Assembly: GCA_002964805.2 (NCBI GenBank) | Contig: PUDQ02000010.1 | Coordinates: 62,001 to 126,000 of the forward strand | Reading direction: 5' to 3' | Source: Trametes villosa | Lineage: Eukaryota; Basidiomycota; Agaricomycetes; Polyporales; Polyporaceae | Length of the DNA: 64,000 bases | Part shown: positions 45,380 to 54,906 of the stretch, one piece after another | Position numbering within the stretch: position 1 is the stretch's first letter | How the letters are laid out: every line of letters begins with the position of its first letter | The notes under the pieces: generated by a model | Told to the model about the DNA's origin: nothing | Database searches by the model: none | The model's input: the letters and a program-made list of their open reading frames with translations, nothing else | Position numbers and translations under genes: made by a program

Positions 45380-46698
45380 ATGAGTACGAGTCTGCGGCAG
45401 GTCATCTTCGAGATCCCAGCCGACGTGCCCTACTATGAAAACCAGGACATCCTCGTCCACGCGAGGCACAGCTGTACATCTGATTATCACATCTTCCCGC
45501 CATTGCAGGAACAGTACATCTCATGCTCGCGGCATCTCGAGAAGAATCCCGTCGAGTCGCTCTCAACTGCATTGCAGGACGGAGATGGCGAGAAAATCAT
45601 CGACCTAGGACTCCGGTGAGTGGCGTCGCCGTCTGTGATACCAGCTGGGTGCCTTTGTCTGAGTTTCACACAGATACTACACAGGGTGTACGGTAGAAAG
45701 AAATCTCGAGCGCGCCATGGACACATGGGAGGCGATCACCAACCTCAAGCATAGATTCCTGGTCCCGGAGGAAAACCTCACTCCGACCATGCTCGGGCAA
45801 GCATTCTCCTGCCTCGCCGATGCGCACATGCAACTCGTCCGCGCTGCTTTCAAGGGCGGGATCGTCACCCGCATCGAGCCCCCGACCGGTCGCATGCTAC
45901 CCAACGGGTCGGTCGACGAGTTCATGGCCAACGATTTCATGCTCGTCGCCGCGTCATACGCCAACTCCGCGGTCTACCACGAGGTCGTGACGCAAGGCGT
46001 GCTCGCCGTCGCGCGCTACCTCGTGCGCGGCGCGGAGATGCGGAACGTAGACATCCGGCAGACCGAGCGCTACAAGCCCTTCGCGGACCTCTGGCGCGCG
46101 TTCGACCAGCGCGAGGTCGAGCTCGCGGAGAACCGGGCGAAGCGCGACGCGAAGGTCTCGCGCGCGCCCAACGCGTACACCTGCGCGGCCCCAGGCTGCG
46201 GCCTCATCGCGGGGAAGAAAAAGAGCTTCATGCGGTGCGCGGGCAAGTGCCCGCCGGGGCGCAAGCCGCACTACTGCAGCAAGGACTGCCAGCGCCGGGT
46301 GGGTCACCACTCCGCTCTGCATCATCGTGTTCCCCGTGCAGCCCGCTCACTCGGGGTTTCAGGACTGGAGGTTCCACAAGCCGTACTGCAAGCCTGACAC
46401 GGAGCTGGACAGGCCCCTGCCTGGGGAAGGCGCTGACTCGGAGGGCGGGCAAGCGGACTTGGACGTGGTGCCGTTCGTCGACCTGAAAGCGCCGGTGCCG
46501 AGGGAAGCAGGCCCCGAGCGCGCAGTGGAGATCCCCCTCCCGGGGCGTCCGGGCGAGACCATCACGTTTTACTCGCAGCACATGTCGCCCGACATCATGC
46601 GGTATATGCGCGACTCCATGGAGGTGCGGCGCGCTGAGCGACATGCGCGCGCCTCAGGTTCGGGCCCGGAGGTGGTGGACACCGAGGGCGAGCGGTGA
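45380..46698 (+). CDS. MYND zinc-finger protein, 398 aa
   Basis: Exons 45380-45615, 45674-46298 and 46363-46698 sum to 399 codons. The middle contains repeat-like helices (YYTGCTVERNLERAMDTWE; QAFSCLADAHMQL) resembling TPR/Sel1 units. The MYND finger runs C..PGC, MRCAGKC, HYCSKDCQRRDWRFHKPYC and is completed only after the last splice. MYND fingers bind proline-rich partner peptides. The C-terminus is an extended acidic tail. Such MYND-plus-helical proteins are numerous in agaricomycetes and mostly uncharacterised. It is tandem with the hydrolase, 263 bp downstream. Confidence 0.88.
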
Positions 46699-47147
46699 GC
46701 GTACACGGCTGCAGACGGAGTTACGGGTGGTCGCGGCCGGTGGTTGCGAGGGGCGATGCTGTTGTTGTGGGTGTATCCGTTGTCCTCACCGTGGTGGCGC
46801 GATTCCTACGAGTCGCATAGGGGGACTCGGACTCGGGGTTTGCAGGCAATTGACGCTCGTGCCTCGAGGACCGGACTTCATGACAGTGTGTTGACACCGG
46901 CCGTGTATGCTGTGTGTATCTGCTCGGCGTGGCTGTGAATCGGCTGTAGTTCCTGTTCTCTCGCGACGCGATATGTCAAAAACTTGAACTGTTACTGTCG
47001 GAATACAGATGTGGCTGTCCTGGACCCGCGAATCTACCGGGAAGTGCACTATAGTACATATGCAAGAGTGCTGACGATGTGTGTGTATAATGATATGGTT
47101 CGTGGGGGTGTCCGTGTGCGTTGGGAACCGTGAGAGACGTCGCGAGG
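46699..47147. other. Convergent intergenic region
   Basis: About 450 bp between the 3' ends of the MYND gene (plus) and the MFS gene (minus). No coding content was seen; both terminators must lie here. Confidence 0.45.
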
Positions 47148-48774
47148 CTATACCCGTGCAAATACGTCCGGGTTGATCCTCAGCTTCGACAGCAGCATGA
47201 AGAGAGAGCCCGTGATGACGCTGACGCCGCTCAGGACGATCAAGCCCGTATATGAGCCGTGGCAGACCCTCATGAGGGCACCCGCTGTAGGGTTGCCAAT
47301 GAGTGACCTGCATTGAACCGTGCGTCAGTAAACTATAGGGATCCAAGCTCAAGAAAACACGTACGGGAAAGAGATGATGCTGTACAGCAGCCCGATCCGC
47401 ATCCCAATCTCCCTGATGTCCGAGATCTGTGCGATGCACGGCACGATGAGCGCATTGAACGCGCCCGAGAACAGCCCATACATCGCGGCGTACGCCAGGA
47501 GCTGCGGCAGCGTCCGGGCGGTCGACCACAGGAGGAGCGTGGAGAGCCCCGCGAGGAACGCGCAGGGGACGAGGAGGGTGAAACGCCCGAAGGCGTCGGC
47601 GACGTGCGCGGGGGCGATGCGGCCGAGCACGCTCGCGAGGTTGAGCAGCGCGAGCACGTAGAAGGCCGTCGTGGCGTCGACGCCGTGGTCCGTCGCGTAC
47701 GAGACGATGAAGCAGAATGGCGTGAAGAGGCCTGTGTTCTGGTGTCAGTGGCGTGTGCGGTTGTAGTTCGAGTCGGTGACGTGCCTAGTGATACGAAACA
47801 GCTTCCTATCACGAGAAGCGAGAAGCGGGAGTCCTTGAGCGCGTGCAGGTTGAACCATGGCCGATCTGTGTCGACCTTCCCGGGCGCGATTCGGCTCGTC
47901 ACCGTCGCGGTAGCAGCCGCGCAGAGTACCAAGCATACGAGGGCCGAGATTTGCAGGCCCCGCTCGAAGCCGACATGAACGAACAAATACTGCAGCAGTA
48001 TAGGGTACACAGTGCCGCCTGTCGGGGCGGAAGAAGGTCAGTTCTCGGATGTACCCGCTAGACGGCCATCTGTGCTCACCTAAGCCGGAGCCCACCATCG
48101 CTATTCCGAGCGCGGTCGCCCGGTACTTGTTGAAGTGGGTGGAGATCGATGCCAACGGCGGGTAGAATCTGTTCGAGCGGCGCGATGCTGATGAGCAAGA
48201 TGCGGTCACGTCCGCAGCGAGGGCGCTACGCACAGCATGCCCACGCCGAGCCCCGACATGACGCCTTGCGCGAGGATGTATTGCGGGTACGAGCCGGCGA
48301 CGCTCGTCAGGAGGATGCTGGCGACATACACCGTGGTGCCGAGCGTCATGATGGCCCGCGGGCCATACAGGTCGAACATGCGGCCGATGAAACCGCCCTA
48401 GGAGAGAGACGCCAGTGAGAATGACGAAGGTGCGGTGATGCGCGAGGCCGATCGGAGGGGCGACGTACGGAGAAGAAAAACACCCAAAGCTGTACGGATC
48501 CGATCCAGGCGACGGTGGACGGATGCATGTCTTGCAGTTGGTGTGTGGTGTACCACGACTGGTACGTCCCGAACGCGTTCATCTGGCCGAAGGAGCAGAA
48601 GAGCGCGAAGAAGGCCCCGAAGACGGTGAGCCAGGCCGCTAGCCCACCGTCGAGGAAATCCTGCACTTCGTCCTTTGCCTGACCTTCTTCAGCTAGGGAT
48701 ACCGGTGCATTACGAGTGTTGGTAGTGCCGTAGTTCGGGAGGTCCCGGATAGACGCTATGGGGAGTGTTGCCAT
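47148..48774 (-). CDS. MFS transporter, monocarboxylate-transporter (MCT) type
   Basis: The first exon (MATLPIASIRD...) carries DGGLAAWLTVFGAFFALFCSFG, the typical start of fungal MCT-like permeases, then NAFGTYQSWY. Further exons give GGFIGRMFDLYGPR, VMSGLGVGMLFYPPLASIS (rebuilt across a 65-nt intron near 48.2 kb), ALGIAMVGSGLG, WFNLHALKDSRFSLL, and FYVLALLNLASVLGRI with a final helix bundle. The stop is at 47148-47150. Twelve helices are expected. The family moves monocarboxylates or related small acids across the plasma membrane; the substrate here cannot be read from sequence. About six introns are needed. Confidence 0.88.
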
Positions 48775-51002
48775 TGCAGCCTGGAAGGAGTGCTAGCCCG
48801 AGGTGGAAGGCGAAGGAGGCTTCGGAGGTGAGTAGAGAACGAGTCATTCGCCGCGGCATTTTAAGGGAGTGTCTCGTCCGTACAATACGGAGCATGCCTA
48901 CACACGGCGGCGCGACCTCAGACGTCTAGAAAAATGTGCCGTAGTTTGCTCGGCGAGGCCCCATGCGTGCTATATCAATCGCGGACCCGCCCTCGGACGT
49001 ACGGATCGGCGCCACGGTGCCTTTCCGAAGGCAGGTCGGACAGACAGTCAGCCGCTCACGCGTGAAACACGCCGGGCAGGCATCCTGCTTGGCCTGGGGG
49101 GTGCTTCGTGAGGAAAAGATGGTCGGCGCCTGTGCGCTGCTCCGTGACAGTCGGCGTCCCTCGCACGCTCGTGCACAGCATCGGAGCGGGGAATTGGCTG
49201 CCTGCTGTTTGCGCTCCCGCCTAGATCCCGGCGACGGATCTCGGTCGCCATCGGGGCCTGGGCGAGATGCACGACGAATCTCAGTCGAAGGGGAAATTTG
49301 CTGACCGCAGAGGAAGGAGGAGAGACGGTTGAGTGACTTTGGCAGGCCGGCGGGCGCACCATCACGGGGCCCTTTGGGAGGCCGAAGAAACGCTGTGTAG
49401 TGTCGGACTTCTCAGCCTGCCGTCTTGCAGCTCCGAGATGTATGGGCGTTCCTGATCCACAGTCGAAGTAAGCTGACCGCTCAGCGGCACACCGCGAGCT
49501 GCAGATGATGGTCTCGCTTCATCGAGTGATATAGAACATTCAGGTAGCGAAATGAAGCTGGTGCACTCAGGCAGTATGAGTGCCCCTGCCGGGACGTAAG
49601 CCGGGCTTGGGGAAGGGTGCACCATCTTCAACTCGGATAAGCCACCGACGAGCATTCAGCTGTTCATCGAGAAATGGTAGCACGTCTTAAATGGCGGAGA
49701 TACAACACGGTAATGCATTAGACGTACCTGGGAGCACTAGCCTAGGTCAACTACGTACGGGCGCGGGCGAGAATCCACGGGACCCCATGACCCCCCGGCC
49801 GTGGTAATCCCCGGAATGCTAGGTTTGGGCGTGAGAGGGTATGCGGATACCAGACGCCCTGCCTTGTAAGGATACTCCCTGAGCAAGGAAGGGCGTGCAA
49901 CGTGCTGGAGGGAAGGGAACGAGTGTGTGTGTGCCATCATGATGCCGACTCAGTGGGGCAGTCTGAGGCAGTGAGCCCGAATGGACGATCATAGGCGCGC
50001 ATACTCAGCTGCCAATCACAACGACTGTTTGCGCATGTTAGGATCCGAGGCTCTTGCCAAATGCGCACAATGCGGCCTACGGTGGCACTGGAAGCAGAGC
50101 GCATGTATGCAGCTGTACGCGTCCAGACGCGTCCTCATGCCTGATGCCTGCCCGATCCAGGTAAATATGGTAGGTGCGCGATCTCAATCCTTAGATTGCC
50201 CTCAAGCAACAAGAAGAATAGTACAGCACTCAACGCTGGTCGAAGGCGAGTCAGTGAAGCTCGGAGGACTCTTCAAGTTGACCGTAATCCTACCGGATGG
50301 GCCATGAGCCGGTACGTTTAAGCAAGCCGTAAACGTCGTCCCACGACGCGCTTCTTATCTCTGCTCCCCTTCCACCTTAGGATGCCGCGTGCAAGGGCCG
50401 TGTGAGCCTTGCGAGCGGACTGGCATCTGAAGAGCAGCTGCCCCCCATGGTAGGTATACAAGCACTCTGTTGCCATGCCACCGCCTTCAAGGTGAGCCCT
50501 GCTCTAGCTACCTGTGGTAATACTTACTCGCTCATGCGTTGCGTTCCCATCCTATGCCTACCCTGTGATTGTATACAGAACATCGCACTCCTACAGCAGC
50601 AGCAGAGCTCTGGAGAGATCGCCACCGATGGTAAGATGCGCTTTTGGAAGGCACGCCTTACCTGCATGACATCTGGCTGATCGTCGCTGACCACAGCTGC
50701 GCAGCTGTTTCCTTTTCAGTTTTAACCTGCCGTATAGGCCATCCTCTGTTGGTTCTGCAGCGCCCATCTCTTGCCTCCTCTGCGCCCCCCTGGTCGTGTA
50801 CCGACCGTACGAGCGCCGCAGAACGTATAAATGGGGCCCTCAAGTCCCCCTTCGCCCGGACGCCCCAGCCCAACCCTGCTCCACATCTAGTCCGATCTTA
50901 GGTTCCGGCAATACTATCGCAGAGAAATAAACGCTTGCTCAACTAGCAATGAGGCCACCTGCTACTGCGCCGCGTCAGCCCAGGTTTGCCGTACTGTGAG
51001 CA
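48775..51002. other. Intergenic, about 2.2 kb, no supported gene
   Basis: It contains the promoter of the MFS gene, a hairpin-bearing repeat copy (50027-50074) and several short open readings (49362-49655 minus, 49981-50307 plus) with no recognisable domain. I do not call them. Confidence 0.4.
50027..50074 (+). repeat. Dispersed hairpin repeat, copy A
   Basis: About 45 nt shared with 52821-52868. Both have GTTTGCGC, GTTAGGATCCG and GGCTCTTGCCAAA in the same spacing. TGCGCAT (50030-50036) and ATGCGCA (50061-50067) can form a 7-bp stem. No coding role was seen. Confidence 0.7.
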
Positions 51003-52597
51003 ATGGCAAGGATTCCGCTGACCATTGTAATCGTTAGGGCGTCTGGCGCAAGACCTCTCCCCACGTCTTCTACCCCCGAATTCATGAACGCCACATTTCT
51101 GCGCCACGTCAAGGAGGACGATGCTCGTAGTCGCTGGCCGACCGCCCCGCTGACCTATCGTGACGCCGACAAGGTCCTCGCTTTCGCCGGTGACGTTCTA
51201 TCTCGAGATCCCACGTCGCTGTCCAATATCCCCGGCCATCTACTGCTTGGCCAACAGATCTCGACACGGCATCCAGCTATTACCCCCGAAGAAGCGACGG
51301 CGCTGTGGCATATGCTGCAGCGCCTCAATCATCTCGTCACTCTCAATCTCGAAGATGGCGACGGCATCTTGAAGGGAATCCCGACGACCGAGATCGAAGC
51401 CGCCACTCTCTCGCTCCCGCAGCTCCAGTACCTCACGTACCGAATGATGTACTCAGTCGAACTCTGTCGCTTCTTCCTTTCCGTCCTGCGCGACGCCCCG
51501 CTCGAGAAGCTCACTCTCGACTATCCGTACGACCTGGACGAGGTAGAAGAAGCGCATCCGCCTGGACTCCTCTTGCTGCTCTCCAATCCATGCTGCGCTA
51601 ACCTAGATACGCTCATGGTGAGGGGCCTTCAGCACGAGCACCTCTATACTTCGTCTCCGGCCGAGGTGCGGCGGTACCCGCGCGTCAAGCTGCTCACGCT
51701 CGAATTCACGATCGCGAATCCGTTCATGCGCCAGGACATCGTCCCGTTCCTCACCTTCTTCCCGAACGTCTCCGACCTGACCATCGAAGTCAACGCGCCT
51801 CCGTTTCCCGTGAATTCTATGACGACCAGTCACCTCAACGCTATTTGCCAGAGCAGCTCTCAGGCGCAGGCGGCACTCCCGAGGCCCTTCCAGCTGGCGG
51901 ACCTCTCTGCGAGCCTGTTGGATATCTTCCTCCTCAGGGTGCCCTGCCCCGGAAACTGGATGCTGATCACGAGCATCGACATGTACTCGGTCACCGCGGC
52001 GGTAGACCTGATGAGCGTCATTTTCAGGGGCGTCGCGCCGCGCCGCCTCTCTGTCGTCTTCAAACAAGACCTCGACACCCCGCAGGTGGCTCTACGCCGG
52101 TTTGTGGTCCTCCTCCGAGCGTATTGGGCCGCATTTTCAGATCACGGCATCCCGCGAGAACTCTGGCTGGATGTGTGCGTCAGCCCAGGCGCGGACCTCT
52201 ACGTCACTCTGGTAAGACTTGATGTTTTCCGTGGTTGAGCCCGGTGCTTACGCTGGGTCACCTCTCGTAGATGGATGCGCTAGCTCTCGCCTACAGTAAC
52301 CCCCGCCTCGAGACCTTCAGGATCAACATCCGCCTGCAGTGCCAGTCATACCACCCAGGAGCGCCCCGCCAGAGCGGTGACAGCTCGGACGACAGCGACG
52401 ATGGCCCGCGCCGGCTGCCGTGGTGCGCCGCGTGGCACGACTTCATGGACCTGGCGCAGGGCTTGATGCAGACGCCGTCGTACGCGGGCCCGCTGGCGCA
52501 GGCGCAACAGAACGGGCTGCAGTTTCACGCCTACATATCCAGCTACTGCGAATCGCGGTGGGGCCGAATTCCGGGGCAACGGCAAATTCACGAGTGA
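51003..52597 (+). CDS. LRR-like protein without a recognisable F-box, 511 aa
   Basis: Two exons (51003-52211, 52271-52597) sum to 512 codons. The protein shows leucine-rich spacing typical of agaricomycete F-box/LRR proteins: LNHLVTLNLED, PQLQYLTYRMMY, APLEKLTLDY, CANLDTLMVRGL, VKLLTLEFTI, PNVSDLTIEV. No N-terminal F-box is evident, and the first 25 codons are not convincing, so translation may start at the Met at 51084. The C-terminal exon has an acidic DSSDDSDDG insert and a helical tail. A role in substrate recognition by an SCF ligase is possible for the family, but a lost F-box argues against it. The two hairpin repeats flank the gene. Confidence 0.72.
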
Positions 52598-52820
52598 TGG
52601 ATTGGCTGCATGGGACGTAGGTGTATGACTCGGAGGCATAGTGAAAGAGGTGAGCGCTGAACGTTGAAATCGAATATAAGTGTTTGTGCCCTTGTCATAT
52701 CCTGTACCGCTGAAGATATATTTACTATGTTGAGCTATTGAAGAGGGTTGTGTGATGTGGATTGATAGGTAGCACTCGCGCAAGAGAACTCGTTGAGCGC
52801 CGAATGTATGTGAAGCGGAC

Positions 52821-52868
52821 GTTTGCGCGTGTTAGGATCCGGGGCTCTTGCCAAACACGCACAATTAA
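52821..52868 (+). repeat. Dispersed hairpin repeat, copy B
   Basis: This is the second copy of the repeat at 50027-50074. GCGTGTT (52827-52833) pairs with AACACGC (52854-52860) in a 7-bp stem. It ends about 88 bp upstream of the RPN9 ATG, so it may lie in that gene's promoter or 5' UTR. Confidence 0.7.
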
Positions 52869-52955
52869 CGCCTACGCGTCGTGCCCGATCACGCAGACGC
52901 GTAATTGCGTACGCACCCACCTCCAATATCTATCGCATCTCCCTCTCCCTCAAAC

Positions 52956-54489
52956 ATGGCAGCACCAATGGCAGTAGACAAGGCGAAGGGCCCCAAGCTC
53001 GACGTGGACGAGTTTCTCACGCTGGCGATCTCGGAGACACCGCAAGAGCTGCACGCGTTCTTTGAGTCCTTCCGGTCACTACACAGCCGTAAGTCTGTAT
53101 CAAGTTCCCTTCGTACTGCTTACACCCTCGACTGACTATGCGTTAGACTATGGCACCAACTGACAAACAAGCTGTTCGAGTTCTTCGATCATCAACTCTC
53201 CAAACCATACCGCGTGGACGTCTTCAACAAGTTCGTGCGCGACTTTGAGTCTAGGCTCAACCAGCTACGGCTGGTGGAGATGGGTGTGAAGGTGTCAAAA
53301 GAGATCGACAGTGAGTTCGCGTCACAGAATGCTTCCGCTGCGTCGATACTCATTACGCCACTGCAAGACCCGGTCACCCACCTGCAGTTCCTGACCGATC
53401 TCCTTGAGCGAGTGAACACTGAGAAGTCGCCCGAGGCACACGTCCTCCTCCTTTCCTCCCTTGCCCACGCCAAGCTTCTGTATGGGGACCATGAGGGTAC
53501 CAAGAACGACATCGACGCGGCATGGAAGGTGCTGGACGAGCTGTCAAGCGTTGACCCGTCCGTCAACGCAGCGTACTACGGGGTCGCTGCGGACTACTAC
53601 AAGGTGGGCCTCTGTGTGAGCACTTCTGGTAATGATCGCTGACGGTGCCTCGCTGCGTTACAGTCGAAGGCGGAGTACGCGCCCTACTACAAGAATTCCC
53701 TCCTATACCTTGCGTGCATCGATCCCGCGAAGGACCTTACGACCGAGGAGCGCCTGCTTCGCGCGCACGATCTGGGCATCGCGGCCTTCCTAGGAGACAC
53801 CATTTACAATTTCGGCGAACTGGTGCGCCGTCAATCCTGCTTACCATATTCGGACAAGCGTCGCTCATTATACACGCTGCTCGACCACAGCTCATGCATC
53901 CCATCCTCGATGCGCTAGATAGCACACCCCACGAGTGGATCAAGAAGCTGCTGTTCACGTTCAATGAGGGCAACATCGGCAAGTTCGAGGCGCTCTCCCC
54001 CCTCTTCCCGAAGGAGGTATGTTGCTCCATGTTTTCCCGCTGGCTGGGACTGATCGCTGCCCCCGCGCGCAGCCGATCCTGCAAGAGAACTACCCGTTCC
54101 TGCGGCAGAAGATCTGTCTCATGGCCCTCATCGAGTCCGTGTTCAAGCGAGGCGCGTATGACAGAACCATGTCGTTCCAGACCATTGCCGAGGAGACGCA
54201 CTTGCCCCTCGATGAGGTGGAACACCTCGTAATGAAAGCGCTGAGGTATGCACGTTCGAGCGTCTGCACGCGCTGCAATGCTAGTTGCTGAGACCTGTCC
54301 CTTTGCAGCCTGAAGTTGATCAAGGGGTCGCTCGACCAGGTGGAACAGAAGGCGCAAATCACCTGGGTCCAGCCAAGGGTCCTTTCGAGGGAACAGGTGG
54401 GGCAGCTCGCGCAGAGGCTTGCGGGGTGGAATGCGAAGCTGCACCAGGTGGAAGAGCGCATCGCCCCAGAGGTCTTGGTGAACAGCTGA
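52956..54489 (+). CDS. RPN9: 26S proteasome regulatory subunit RPN9 (PSMD13)
   Basis: The protein begins MAAPMAVDKAKGPKLDVDEF. Family motifs follow in order: LWHQLTNKLFEFFD, RLNQLRLVEMGVKVSKEI, AEYAPYYKNSLLYLAC, GDTIYNFGELLMHPIL (completed by splicing), KICLMALIESVFKR, then the PCI-domain winged helix with IAEETHLPLDEVEHLVMKAL and KLIKGSLDQVEQ. It ends NVLVNS-like at 54489. RPN9 is a scaffold subunit of the 19S lid. Six exons are likely. The first intron is odd: the strong donor GTAAGT at 53089 would put the next exon out of frame, while a weaker GTCACT donor at 53075 keeps it, giving ESFR-LWHQL. All other junctions are canonical. Confidence 0.92.
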
Positions 54490-54906
54490 GCGGTGTAGTC
54501 GGAGTACGGTGTATAGTAGCATTTGGACTGTTAATTAGCGCATTTCTCGCATGACATGTCTCTGTGTGCGTATGAGGCCAACAGCTGAGGAAATATCTGC
54601 AAGAGAGTGAGTGCTGAGCACTGCGCGCTGAGGGCGCCGGACAGAGTCGTGCTTGTGAGCAGCGGTGCTCGTGGGTTTCGGAGCTTTGTCCGCGACGACC
54701 ACCACGCGTTGTGCGCATGTTCAGAATCATCACCACCACACATCACCGGGCCCCTCAACGTGTACTTGCTGGTACTTATCCGACCGCCTGCTTTTCATTT
54801 CTATATCACCCGCGGTGACGACAATCCCCAGCCAATTTCTACCTACGCTTGAGCCGCCAGGATATCTGAGACCGCTCGCTCTCTCCACCGCACTCTCGCT
54901 CTCGCC
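54490..54906. other. Intergenic, RPN9 terminator and telobox-Myb promoter
   Basis: About 420 bp between tandem plus-strand genes. A C/T-rich stretch lies just before the ATG at 54907. No coding content was seen. Confidence 0.45.
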
